From positions 1-64,000 of the forward strand of contig NZ_SMTL01000007.1 of assembly GCF_004358025.1 (NCBI RefSeq): a DNA stretch of 64,000 bases. Direction: 5' to 3'. The translations under genes were made by a program, and so were the position numbers. Origin of the DNA: Rhizobium deserti (GTDB lineage: Bacteria > Pseudomonadota > Alphaproteobacteria > Rhizobiales > Rhizobiaceae). Positions 53,066 to 62,068 of the stretch are shown piece after piece; position 1 is the stretch's first letter; each line of letters starts with the position of its first letter. A model generated the notes under the pieces. The model searched no databases. It worked only from the letters and a program-made list of their open reading frames with translations, and was not told the origin of the DNA.

Positions 53066-54472
53066 ATGGCATATACGACCATCAATCCCGCGACGGGTAT
53101 CGTAGGGGAAACATTCGAGAACATTACCGACGCGGCGCTCGCGTGCCGAATTGATGAACTCGATCTGTGCTTCCGTACCGACTGGCGCCTCAGGCCGGTT
53201 GCAGACCGATCCAGGATCGTCGCGAGTGCAGCTAAGATCATCCGGGACGAAATCCAGACGCTCGCCGAAATCATATCTCGTGACATGGGAAAGCTGGTCT
53301 CCCATGCAGTCGGTGAACTGGCGCTATCGGCGGCCATCCTCGATTATTACGCCCAGACCGCCAGTGAATTCCTGGAACCCAAAGCGCTTCCAGGGGCGCC
53401 TGGCGCAAAGCTGCACGCGCAGCCGCTCGGGATCATCCTCGCCGTCGAACCCTGGAACTTCCCGTTCTTCCAGCTGGCCCGGGTCGCTGGCCCGCAGCTG
53501 ATGGTCGGTAACGTGATCGTGGCGAAACACGCCAGCAACGTTCCGCAATGCGCCCTGGCATTCGAGGATGTCCTGCGCCGGGCAGGCGTGCCGGCGGGAG
53601 CCTACGTGAACGTTTTCGCATCGACCGATCAGGTCGGCACGATCATCGACGATCCGCGGGTCCGCGGCGTCACGCTCACCGGAAGCGAGAAAGCCGGCGC
53701 AGTCGTCGCCGAACGCGCGGCGCGCAACCTGAAGAAGTCCGTTCTCGAGCTCGGCGGCTCCGATCCCCTTATCGTGCTTGAGGACGCGCCGTTTGAGCCC
53801 ACGGTGTTCAATGCCATGGTCGGCAAGATGAACAACGCGGGGCAGAGCTGCGTGGCGACCAAACGCATGATAGTCGTCGGAGAGGAACGTGAAAGACAGT
53901 TCCTCGAGGCAATGACAAACGCCATGGGCTCTTTGAAGCCGGGTGATCCGCTCGATCCGGGGACGACCCTCGCCCCGGTCTCGTCGGAAGGCGCGCTCGA
54001 GGGTCTACTGGCACAGATCGAGCAAGCCAGGAATGCAGGTGCGGAGATTGTGCTCGGCGGCAATCGTATCGATCGCCCCGGAAGCTATCTCGAACCGACC
54101 ATCATCACGAACATTGGCATCGACAATCCGGTATACCGCCAGGAGATCTTCGGCCCGGTCCTGTCGTTTTACGTCGTCCCCGATGAAGAGAGCGCGATAA
54201 AGCTGGCGAACGACGTTCCGTTCGGACTGGGAGGTTCGGTCTTCACGGCAGATCTTGCCCGCGGCGAACGTGTAGCCCTGCAGATTGAAAGCGGGATGTC
54301 CTTCGTCAACAACCCGACATGGTCCACGCCGCAGATGCCGTTCGGCGGAATAAAGAACTCCGGGTACGGTCGAGAGCTCAGCCAGCTTGGCTTCGGCGAA
54401 TTCGTGAACTGGAAACTGGTCGCGATCTCGCAACCCGGTGCGCTTCCCCCCGGCTTCGACGCCGCGGGTTGA
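53066..54472 (+). CDS. NAD(P)-dependent succinate-semialdehyde dehydrogenase-like enzyme
   Basis: 468 aa aldehyde dehydrogenase: ILAVEPWNFPFFQLAR, TGSEKAG (cofactor strand), catalytic Glu in LELGGSDPL near 228 and catalytic Cys in GQSCVATKR near 262. Ending PFGGIKNSGYGRELSQLGFGEF places it with the Sad/GabD2 group, which turns succinate semialdehyde to succinate. AGGAGA precedes the ATG. Divergent from TetR; as in blcABC, it could complete lactone to succinate. Confidence 0.92.
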   Translation: MAYTTINPATGIVGETFENITDAALACRIDELDLCFRTDWRLRPVADRSRIVASAAKIIRDEIQTLAEIISRDMGKLVSHAVGELALSAAILDYYAQTASEFLEPKALPGAPGAKLHAQPLGIILAVEPWNFPFFQLARVAGPQLMVGNVIVAKHASNVPQCALAFEDVLRRAGVPAGAYVNVFASTDQVGTIIDDPRVRGVTLTGSEKAGAVVAERAARNLKKSVLELGGSDPLIVLEDAPFEPTVFNAMVGKMNNAGQSCVATKRMIVVGEERERQFLEAMTNAMGSLKPGDPLDPGTTLAPVSSEGALEGLLAQIEQARNAGAEIVLGGNRIDRPGSYLEPTIITNIGIDNPVYRQEIFGPVLSFYVVPDEESAIKLANDVPFGLGGSVFTADLARGERVALQIESGMSFVNNPTWSTPQMPFGGIKNSGYGRELSQLGFGEFVNWKLVAISQPGALPPGFDAAG

Positions 54473-54480
54473 CCGACGAC

Positions 54481-54533
54481 GTTCCCTGGAGCGATCGGCG
54501 GCGCGAAGTGGTCGTAGCAGACGCTCCAGGAAC
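54481..54533. repeat. long inverted repeat after the aldehyde dehydrogenase
   Basis: GTTCCCTGGAGCG (54481-54493) pairs with CGCTCCAGGAAC (54522-54533) with one bulged base and a ~28-base loop. It may act as a terminator between the convergent genes, but there is no T tract. Confidence 0.5.
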
Positions 54534-54608
54534 CAAGCAGCGGCAACGGGGACATCTCAGTGTCTGTGCGTAGGACGGCTGCTGTATCCAGTCGAGAAGC
54601 GGTTGACG

Positions 54609-55973
54609 TTACTGCGTCAACCTCAGCCCCGATGTTCCAGAGGTCGAACGTACGAACAGCTTCACCATCGCCGCCTGCATGTCGTCATCGGGACCCACTT
54701 CGAAAAACAGATCCGCAGAGGCGCATTCCTTCAAGCTGGAGGCGATGCGGTTGGCGAATACTTTCTTAATTAGGCCGTCCCAGGTTCCGTCACCGTCAAG
54801 CGGAATATAGGTCGTATAGAGGATGGCAAGCTTGATATTCCTGTCCTTCAAAGCCTTGCACGACCTCGCGTCGATCGGCTCCAGACAACGGCCCTTGTTG
54901 CCCTCCCAGCTGCCGCCGCAGCTTCCTCCGAGCTTGAGGCTATCGGCCACACCATCGGTGACGAAATAGACGATCTTTGCTGGATCTGCAGCGCTGCTCC
55001 CCGTGCCGCCATTGCCGCTGATCTCTTTGCCGATTTCCGTTAGTGAGGTATCGAAGCTGGTCAAGGCGTTGTCGTTGAACCAGTCATGGTCGGTCGTCAT
55101 CAGTCCAATATCGCCTGTGGCTTTGGAAGCGCTGGTCATGTCAAGTGTCAGACCGGAGATCTTATCGATACGATAGCCTGGCTCCAGCGCATATTTTCCG
55201 AAGGAGTAAGCGGCGATGCGGTACTGATTGGCTGAGACCGACATTTCCGTGCGGATTTTTTCAATTAGAGCTTCAGCCGCTTTGGCAACGACATCGGTCC
55301 GTAAGGTGATGCCATTGGCGCGGGCGACTATGTAGGTGCTATTAGCGTCTTCGTGGAATTTTCCACCGGGGTCGTAGTAGCCGGTGTGGCAGGCAAACGC
55401 ACACTTATTGCTGGTCAAGCTCTTGAGCTTCGCGATGTCTTTCCGAGTTGCCGCGATTCCCATGGACGGCGTGTTGTCCAGCAGCATGTAGAAGTCCGTA
55501 TAGCTTTTCGCTTCACCGCCGGCCGTCGCTGTCGCGGTGCCTGAGATCGGCACGAACTCCCAACCCAGGACACGCATGAAGGTCGTTGGTACTTCTGCTG
55601 AGAACGCGGCGACTGATGTCACCGCTCCGTTCTTCCGCGTCACCTTCATAGTGACATCGAGGTTCATCTCCGCCAGATTGGATGCACCGGCCCCGGCGCG
55701 CTGCGACAGAAAGATCTTCTTGCCATCTCTTTCGGCCACCGTGATCTCACCGTCGGATGTCATCGCTTCGATCACCTTGTAACTGGGCGACCCTTCCGAG
55801 ATGGCCCCAAGAGCGGCGGCGTCTGCGACCCCTAGCAACTCGGTGCGTACAGTCAGTGCCTGACTAAAGTCCATGACCAGGCCAGTCGCGCCCACGAGTG
55901 GTACGAGTAGCAATCCCGTCATCATGCCGAAGTTGCCCGACCGGTCTGAAAACAGTCTCTTCAACGAAAACAT
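54609..55973 (-). CDS. TadG-like pilus-assembly protein with von Willebrand A domain
   Basis: 454 aa. N-terminal TadE/TadG-type anchor (RSGNFGMMTGLLLVPLVGATGLVMDFSQA, then VADAAALGA). A von Willebrand A domain starts near residue 165 with DNTPSMG, a variant of the metal-site D-x-S-x-S, and contains YFVTDGVAD. Tad pilus loci use TadG at the cell surface; no other tad gene is near, so this is an orphan copy. Several cysteine pairs suggest a periplasmic disulfide-bonded domain. Confidence 0.85.
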   Translation of the reverse strand: MFSLKRLFSDRSGNFGMMTGLLLVPLVGATGLVMDFSQALTVRTELLGVADAAALGAISEGSPSYKVIEAMTSDGEITVAERDGKKIFLSQRAGAGASNLAEMNLDVTMKVTRKNGAVTSVAAFSAEVPTTFMRVLGWEFVPISGTATATAGGEAKSYTDFYMLLDNTPSMGIAATRKDIAKLKSLTSNKCAFACHTGYYDPGGKFHEDANSTYIVARANGITLRTDVVAKAAEALIEKIRTEMSVSANQYRIAAYSFGKYALEPGYRIDKISGLTLDMTSASKATGDIGLMTTDHDWFNDNALTSFDTSLTEIGKEISGNGGTGSSAADPAKIVYFVTDGVADSLKLGGSCGGSWEGNKGRCLEPIDARSCKALKDRNIKLAILYTTYIPLDGDGTWDGLIKKVFANRIASSLKECASADLFFEVGPDDDMQAAMVKLFVRSTSGTSGLRLTQ

Positions 55974-56147
55974 CTGGGTCTGGCCTCTGCAGCATGACGA
56001 ATGGCTGAGGGAAGATCGCAGGCCGGAGTGAAATTGAACTTAACACAAGTCAATTAAGGTGCTGTGACATATCCGCATAACTGGACGTCCTGCGCGAGCT
56101 GGATAAGCCGCAGGTCTTTGGCTCTTCAGGAACCTACGACTAGCTCT

Positions 56148-56921
56148 TTAGGTGCATGTCCTTCCGCCTGAGCTAAGCGGGAGTTCAAGAAGATCGCCCA
56201 AGGGCGAGAAGGAAAGCGACGCTACCAGCTCTCTCGCTTTGTCCTGTATCGAGCTGCACAAGACCGCGTCCCCTCCTGCTTCCAGCATCAGCCTGTCGAT
56301 CATCGAGAAGTGGTCGGCGAAGGTCCACGAATGAGGATCAAGCCTTTCTCCGTTCAACACGTTCCAGATGATTGGAGGCTTGTCCATATGCTCATATCGC
56401 ATGAAGGGCAGACCGAAATGCCGAGATTGGCTATTGAACGCATCGGTCCGGCTCTCGTAATGTCTGAGACCGCCTTTCTCGGTTTTGTGGTGCACCGCGG
56501 TGGCAACTGAGTGGACTAGGGTCCAGGCGTAAACGTCGTTGACATCAACCGTGTTCAGGCGCCGGTACTCGGTCCACCGCCTGCTTAGTTCTGCAATAGG
56601 TATGGTATGTTCGATGTGCACGTTCTGGAGATGGATGAATGCTTTTCCACGACCACAAGAGCCGTTACGGGCACCTTGTGCGACCTTCATGAAGTCTTCC
56701 GAACGGTAGATAGCGCCCGAGCAAAGACCTCTTTTTGCAGCGGTGCTTCCAGCCATCCAACCAAAGATATTATGGATCTGTCGGAAGTGGTCTCCAAATT
56801 TTTCTACTTCCGGAACCGCTAGAGCCCTGACACAAGCACGAGGCCTCACCGCCCACCTTGTCTGAAACGCAGATCTCCATGTCCCGATAAGTTGATCCCG
56901 TTCCGCTTGGATGTCGAACAC
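56148..56921 (-). CDS. hypothetical protein with an HNH-like H-x-x-H core
   Basis: 257 aa. HIEHTIPIAEL near residues 101-111 resembles the H-x-x-H(T/V)-x-P core of HNH-type nucleases. A later VHHKTEK could be the third ligand, and several conserved-looking Trp residues follow (WNVLNGERLDPHSWTFADHF). GTG start with AGGAG seven bases upstream. Mobile-element or defence nuclease is a tentative inference; it could also be a non-nuclease metalloprotein. Confidence 0.5.
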   Translation of the reverse strand: MFDIQAERDQLIGTWRSAFQTRWAVRPRACVRALAVPEVEKFGDHFRQIHNIFGWMAGSTAAKRGLCSGAIYRSEDFMKVAQGARNGSCGRGKAFIHLQNVHIEHTIPIAELSRRWTEYRRLNTVDVNDVYAWTLVHSVATAVHHKTEKGGLRHYESRTDAFNSQSRHFGLPFMRYEHMDKPPIIWNVLNGERLDPHSWTFADHFSMIDRLMLEAGGDAVLCSSIQDKARELVASLSFSPLGDLLELPLSSGGRTCT

Positions 56922-57148
56922 TGCGCGCTCCTGTCTCGAGCGACAGAGATACGATCTCGGCCCTTAACTTGAGGTGAACCTGCGAGTTAGCGGATGTTGA
57001 CAGCGGCTTTCAGATCTAAGAATGCCTCCTCGAGGGCATTTACTCTAACGTCGGCGGTAGGAGCTTTTATGGGAACTGAAGATCTCGTCTGATATATCGA
57101 AAGCAGCACCTACGTGCTACATCGCGGCTGTAGATTCGGAGAATGCTG

Positions 57149-57397
57149 ATGTCAGGAAATGTACGGCGCGAGATCGCTGACAGGGTGTTGGCGCGGATGC
57201 ACGAGCGGGGGTTTGCAGCCGACCACGACGACGCGTTCATGAACCTGATCGACGACTGGACGCTTGGACTTGTCGAGATGGCGGAGTGTCGAAGCCGTTA
57301 TTCCGAAATTCTGCGGGAACGCAGGCAGGCGCGCCGGAACGCGATGGACCTCGTTACTTTGGAAAGACAGCCGACAGCGCTGTTGCCGGGGACATAG
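57149..57397 (+). CDS. hypothetical protein, 82 aa
   Basis: Helical, polar: RREIADRVLARMHERGFAADHDDAFMNLIDDWTLGLVEMAECRSRY. GGAG lies seven bases before the ATG at 57149 (57143 is an alternative start). The 57383 promoter lies within its last codons. No family recognised. Confidence 0.55.
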   Translation: MSGNVRREIADRVLARMHERGFAADHDDAFMNLIDDWTLGLVEMAECRSRYSEILRERRQARRNAMDLVTLERQPTALLPGT

Positions 57398-57410
57398 ACC
57401 CGGCTATAAT
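57383..57410 (+). promoter_or_regulatory. sigma70-type promoter for the S21 gene
   Basis: TTGCCG (57383-57388), a 16-base spacer and TATAAT (57405-57410) form the best -35/-10 pair I found in the window. It lies ~167 bases before the S21 GTG, giving a long leader. Confidence 0.6.
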
Positions 57411-57576
57411 TCGGGAAGGCCGTCCGCGTCAGTCAGCATCAGCTCGAACCTGCCAAATCCGAATTCCGTCAAGGTCGTGCCGGGAGCGCTCGCTACGCCG
57501 AACGTAGGCTTGCCAACATCTGCGAGCAGAGGGTATGGATCGCGGTCCGGCGGCAAACTGAACCCAGGAGCGCAAC

Positions 57577-57837
57577 GTGCAAGTCCTAGTCCGTGATAAC
57601 AATGTTGATCAGGCGCTGCGCGTCCTGAAGAAACGGCTTCAGCAGGAGGGCATTTTCAGGGAGATGCGACTGCGCGAGCACTATGAGAAGCCGTCAGTCA
57701 AGCGAGCCCGCGAGAAGGCTGAAGGAATCCGTCGGACCCGTAAAGTCGCGCAGAAGAAGCTTAACCGGGAACTGGGAATTGTGGCCGCGAAAAAACCAAG
57801 GCCCGCTCCGAAGCCCGTCCGGCCCGCCTCAACCTAG
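57577..57837 (+). CDS. rpsU: 30S ribosomal protein S21
   Basis: 86 aa. S21 pattern: [51 protein letters not shown], with a Lys/Arg/Pro-rich tail typical of alphaproteobacteria. S21 helps 30S subunits start translation. AGGAG precedes the GTG start. Some alphaproteobacteria carry extra, cold- or stress-linked S21 copies; this one is isolated from other ribosomal genes. Confidence 0.93.
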   Translation: MQVLVRDNNVDQALRVLKKRLQQEGIFREMRLREHYEKPSVKRAREKAEGIRRTRKVAQKKLNRELGIVAAKKPRPAPKPVRPAST

Positions 57838-58738
57838 CCCCGACAGACTGGTTTCTACGGTGGGCGAAGCGCCGGAGAAGATATTTTCTCCGATCCGCGG
57901 AAACGGCTGACAACTAGGCGAAGACAGCGGAACGATATGCCACTACGACCCGTGGTTTCCGATCAGCCCGCCCCTCACGATCGAGGTCGGCAATGCCGTC
58001 AGGAACAGGTGAGCCGAAGCTACATGACCGGAATGAAACTGCTTCAGCTTCCGGCTCTGCTTACCTGATTTTCGGCTCCGGCGTCCACCCAGCCCGACAG
58101 CTTCTCCGCGAAGGATTGGGCTTCCTGGACTGCTCGGCATCGCCAAAGCACTTGCCCTCTCGGTCTACCCGGTCCAGACTGCGGATCACGTTGGGAGAGG
58201 AGATCGCGGTGATGAAGTCGTCCGAGCGCACGGTCACAGGGAAGGCTCAAGAAGTTGAGTCGTTTGGCTCTGCTCTCGACGAGGTCGAGACAACATCGCT
58301 TGGTCTTCGGATAAAAGTGAAGGCAGGCACTGACCGGTCGCCACTCCGCCGTCCTCAGATCGCGCCAGGCGCCGTTCAACCGGAAGACTGAGGTCGGCGC
58401 ATGAACGGATGTCTGCGGATCCACTGATCCGATCACTTCGTATTCGCTTGTCGCCCGGAGATGGGGGAGATGGTGATCGAGGGTCTAAAACCCTCCCCTC
58501 GTGGTGATCTCAATCCTGCGTCGCCGGGAAGTGTGGCCTCACCCACCCCGCAGAGATGTTATCCGGTCGCGGTTGTAGCGCAAGCGCTCAGTGAGAAGTT
58601 CGTGACGGCACGCTGGAAAGGATCTGCTGTCGGCTGATGGCCGCGGTGTCGGGGCTCTTAGAGTTGACCGGGTAAATCGTTATGATACTCGGATCAAGCT
58701 CGCCTGGGTATCAGGTCGGGGCTGCGGGCTGGGCTGGC
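57838..58738. other. 900-base stretch without a convincing gene
   Basis: A hairpin CGGAGAA/TTCTCCG (57873-57892) follows S21. A frame at ATG 58212 (59 aa) has a GAGGAG-like site but an unrecognisable product; longer frames on both strands look random. A second hairpin GAGGGT/ACCCTC lies near 58480. Possibly decayed sequence. Confidence 0.4.
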
Positions 58739-60988
58739 TTAGAATTTCCAGGTAGAAGGGTCCAACGCCCTCACCACCTTGCGGAAGTCCGAGTTCGGCC
58801 CACCCGCCAACTGATTGAAGATGGACGAATCGCCGCCCCAGATCTGGCTTGGGTTTCTGACAAACGAGTTCGGCCCGCCGAGCAACTGATCAGGGTCGTT
58901 TATCACCGAGTTTTCCCCTCCCGCGAGCTTTGCTAATTCGTCAAGCGCCTTCACCACTTCGTTGTTCTTTCCCGGGCCTTGAGTTAGATCTTTGAATGCG
59001 TTGCTGACCCCTTTGACAAGGGTATTGTTTTCTCCGAAGCAGTCCTTCCCGATCGTGCCTGTCAGGCACTTGGTTAGCTCGCGGATCGTCAGACGTCCGG
59101 CAGTACACCCTGCGAACCCCACCGGATTCCCGCCGGACTGCATCGCGCATTCCGCAGCTATGCGCCACTCCTCGTTCATGGCAGGTCCGGCGGCACAGAG
59201 CGCAAAGCTTGTCGCCCCGGTGCTTGATGCAGCGCAGCCAGCAAGACGAGCCGCTTCGGGCGGCAGAGCCGCACCTGCCGCGCAACTTGCAAGTGAGGCG
59301 ATCTCTCCCGAAGACCGGTAAGCGCAGGCCAAAGCCTGGCTGGTCTTCGCGTCCATTATTCCGTCAGTGCAATTTTCGATAAGTGTGGCTGGGTCCTCGC
59401 CGCTCCGGACGCATGCGTAATAGGTTCCGAGTGCCTGTGCCTCTTTACCTCCCACAAGACACACTCCGCTCGCGAGAGCGTCGCTTTTGGCTAGGCATCC
59501 AGTCGCTCGGCCAATGTCTCCGCCGACAGCGCTGCCGATGCAATCGAGTCCGCGCATCGTACCGTCTCCGGCGTTCCGGAGACATTCGCGCGCGCTGGCG
59601 ATGTCGGAACCAGGAAACCCCGGAACGTTGTTGGTGGCGCAATTAATCCACCCGTCTTCGCCTGTTACGATGTCGAAGCAGTCTTTAAGCGACCTGATCT
59701 CCGGTGGTAGCAAATCCTGCGTACAGGAGAAGGCGTCCTTCTCGCCTACGCACTGGAGAACGCTGGCGGCTTTGGACGCCTCGGGAGAGCGCTCGGTGAG
59801 GCAGCCTGTGACAGCCGTTACGGTCTGCGCCCCGGTTAGGCATGTAGCTAGCTGCCGATCAGCGGGTGGCAAGGCCCCGGTGACGCATGAAACGGCAAGA
59901 TCCAGTGACGGCGCCTTGCTCACGCAGTTCCGCAGACGTTCGGAGTCCGCCTTGATTGCCTGGTTCGGGGTACACGACAAAATAGCTTCCGCACGAAGGT
60001 TGCCGTTGGACACGCACCCGAGCAGCCCTGTCAGATTGGCGTTGTTGACCTGTTCTGCAAGACACGCCAGCCGCTCGCGCTCAGACGTCAAAGCCGAACA
60101 CTTGACAAGACCATCGTAGCGTCCATTTCGGGACAGTAGTGAAACGCATCGTTCGAAGGTGTCCGGAGAGGCCGCTCCTGTCCGGCAGGCCAATACCTGG
60201 TTTTTGTCCGGCAGCGCGGGCAAGAGCGCCGGCTCGATCTGGAGAACAAGTGGACTATCGAAAGTTATACCCGCTTGATCCAGCATCTGCCGAACGGCCT
60301 GACGCGCGACGAGGGTGTCCTCGATAGCTGGACAGTAACCATCGAGCGCGCAATGTAACAACACCCGAGGGGTTATCCAGAATCCGGAGCAAAGACGCAT
60401 TTCCCTGACTGTGACTGTGCTGCCACCGGACACGCCGTCGCGGAAGCAAGCCATCACCCGTCCATACAGCTCGCTGTTTGCAGGCGTTAGCAGCGTGCTG
60501 TCGAGATCGTCCCGACCCAACTCCATCTGCTTGGCATCGAAGACGAGTTCGTCCGAAACCTCCGCGGTTCCGACTTCGCATCTGCTGTCTCGACGGGAGG
60601 ATTTACCCCAGAGAGTGAGAGACCGGCCATCGCGATAAAGACGTCCGGCGACCGCGTACTCGTAAGGTTGATCACATCCCTTCTTGAACCGCCGCGCCGT
60701 ACCGTAGACGAAATCACCCGTTCTCGTTCCGTCGAAGAGCGCTGTTCCCTTTGTCACCCCCTGCTCGCGCATGAGCGGGGAAGGGTCTTCGTAATAAATG
60801 GCAACGCCCCCGCCTGTTTCCTGTAGCTTGACCACCGAGCCGTTGTGCGACCACAGCGAATCCGCTGACGCCGATCCGGCTTGAATGACCAGCCCTGTTA
60901 GGATCAGCGCCGTACACAGAACGCGACTTCCGGCTGCGCACCGCGCCGCGATAAATTTGCATATCCGCCCATAGACTGAATTGCGCAT
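58739..60988 (-). CDS. large secreted cysteine-repeat protein
   Basis: 749 aa with a signal peptide ending ILTGLVIQAGSASA. Residues ~20-150 form a separate beta domain (VKLQETGGGVAIYYEDPSPL). Residues ~170-690 are about eleven loosely repeated ~36-residue units, each with two cysteines separated by ~15 residues (e.g. LATCLTGAQTVTAVTGCLTE and LAGCAASSTGATSFALC), often followed by L-P-P-E. The last ~70 residues carry GGPNSFVRNPSQIWGG and GGPNSDFRK repeats. I recognise no family. It is likely disulfide-rich and surface or periplasmic. GGGAGGGG precedes the ATG. Confidence 0.75.
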   Translation of the reverse strand: MRNSVYGRICKFIAARCAAGSRVLCTALILTGLVIQAGSASADSLWSHNGSVVKLQETGGGVAIYYEDPSPLMREQGVTKGTALFDGTRTGDFVYGTARRFKKGCDQPYEYAVAGRLYRDGRSLTLWGKSSRRDSRCEVGTAEVSDELVFDAKQMELGRDDLDSTLLTPANSELYGRVMACFRDGVSGGSTVTVREMRLCSGFWITPRVLLHCALDGYCPAIEDTLVARQAVRQMLDQAGITFDSPLVLQIEPALLPALPDKNQVLACRTGAASPDTFERCVSLLSRNGRYDGLVKCSALTSERERLACLAEQVNNANLTGLLGCVSNGNLRAEAILSCTPNQAIKADSERLRNCVSKAPSLDLAVSCVTGALPPADRQLATCLTGAQTVTAVTGCLTERSPEASKAASVLQCVGEKDAFSCTQDLLPPEIRSLKDCFDIVTGEDGWINCATNNVPGFPGSDIASARECLRNAGDGTMRGLDCIGSAVGGDIGRATGCLAKSDALASGVCLVGGKEAQALGTYYACVRSGEDPATLIENCTDGIMDAKTSQALACAYRSSGEIASLASCAAGAALPPEAARLAGCAASSTGATSFALCAAGPAMNEEWRIAAECAMQSGGNPVGFAGCTAGRLTIRELTKCLTGTIGKDCFGENNTLVKGVSNAFKDLTQGPGKNNEVVKALDELAKLAGGENSVINDPDQLLGGPNSFVRNPSQIWGGDSSIFNQLAGGPNSDFRKVVRALDPSTWKF

Positions 60989-61198
60989 TGTCCCCTCCCG
61001 TTGGAAACGCCATAATTTCTGCAACCGAAGCAGAAACCGACCTTTGCTCCCGCAACCGATTTCTACTTGATCGCCAATGCTAAAAGCCCGTGATGCAGTT
61101 GGTCGAAACTGAAATCGAAATGGAAGCCCTCTTGGTGGAAACTGGCGCTCCGGGTTGGGGAGCGAAGCGCGCCTCGAAACGGAGGCTACACTGCGACC

Positions 61199-61572
61199 TT
61201 AGCGGACTACCAGCAACCGATTTACCCCGCTGTCACGGATCTTTTCCCTGATTGTTCGGTCGCCGATCACGATACATCCGTTGGAAGTCCAGCCAGGCTT
61301 CGCGATGTTGTCGGCGTGGATTAAAAACCCTGATCTACCGCACATCTCGTTGCCCGGGTCGGGTTGCAGCGGAAGCGTAAGCGGAGCGGGATCGGCGGTT
61401 GCCTGCCCTATCGTGTACCAGCCTGCCGGGATCGGCCCGATATCCTGGACGCATTGCAGATCAGGGTTGTTTTTCCGGCACCTAGACCAGCGTACCCCCG
61501 CGCATATGGCGCGACCACGGGAGAGCCGCGTAAGTAAAATTCACCGGATGCTTGTTTCCAAAGCCATTCCAT
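61199..61572 (-). pseudogene. Tlde1/DUF2778 (L,D-transpeptidase-like) gene with a poly-A frameshift
   Basis: From ATG 61572 the frame reads MEWLWKQASGEFYL then GYAGLGAGK. At a run of five A (T at 61470-61474) it loses register. In the next frame it continues NNPDLQCVQDIGPIPAGWYTIG, GRSGFLIHADN and TSNGCIVIGDRTIREKI, ending at a stop at 61199-61201. This is the Tlde1/DUF2778 order with its catalytic His and Cys. Adding one A restores ~125 aa. Tlde1 proteins include T6SS effectors that act on peptidoglycan; others are housekeeping. A cysteine-repeat gene lies downstream. Confidence 0.75.
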
Positions 61573-62068
61573 GCCGCCCCCCCCAGGATCCCGCCTCCTG
61601 CGCAATCCAAATCGCACCCTGCCCGCTATAGTCTCCGCTACGCGGACTTGATACAAATCTAACTCAGGTCCGCTGCAGACAGGTTACTGACGGCCTCCGA
61701 CTTCGATTTGATCCGAACCTTTACTTTTTAGTAAAATTATGTCGCAACTAGAAGTATACGCCAAATTGAATTTGGAACAACTGTTTTAATCAGTCGCTGG
61801 ACATCCGGCTCTAAAATCCGGTTGATCAAAGCGATCACGTTCACCTCCACCTTCCATGTACTACGCCGATAAAGACGAGAGCCAGGTTCGCGTGATACTG
61901 GAAATGGAGCATATCAGGCCAGCTTCCCATCTGTAGGCATGGGCGTATGTGGCGCTGAGACATGTATTCTTCCGGTTGGTTACACTGCATCGTTTGGTTA
62001 TTGTCTTAGTCGTAGCTTAGGCGAAGCTGCTCCAAGAGAGGCAAACGTACGCAATATCCACACGACCT
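61573..62068. other. intergenic, AT-rich stretch upstream of the HWE kinase
   Basis: No gene seen. It includes the perfect palindrome CCAAATT-G-AATTTGG (61761-61775) and an AT-rich tract around 61730. The kinase promoter is likely here. Confidence 0.4.
61761..61775. promoter_or_regulatory. perfect 15-bp palindrome CCAAATTGAATTTGG
   Basis: Seven-base arms around a single G, in an AT-rich intergenic region 294 bases before the HWE kinase. Candidate operator; the regulator is unknown. Confidence 0.4.

Noticed and set aside
57993-58436. Overlapping long frames on both strands and a 59-aa frame at 58212
   Set aside because: Unlikely composition and no family similarity; kept only as an intergenic note.
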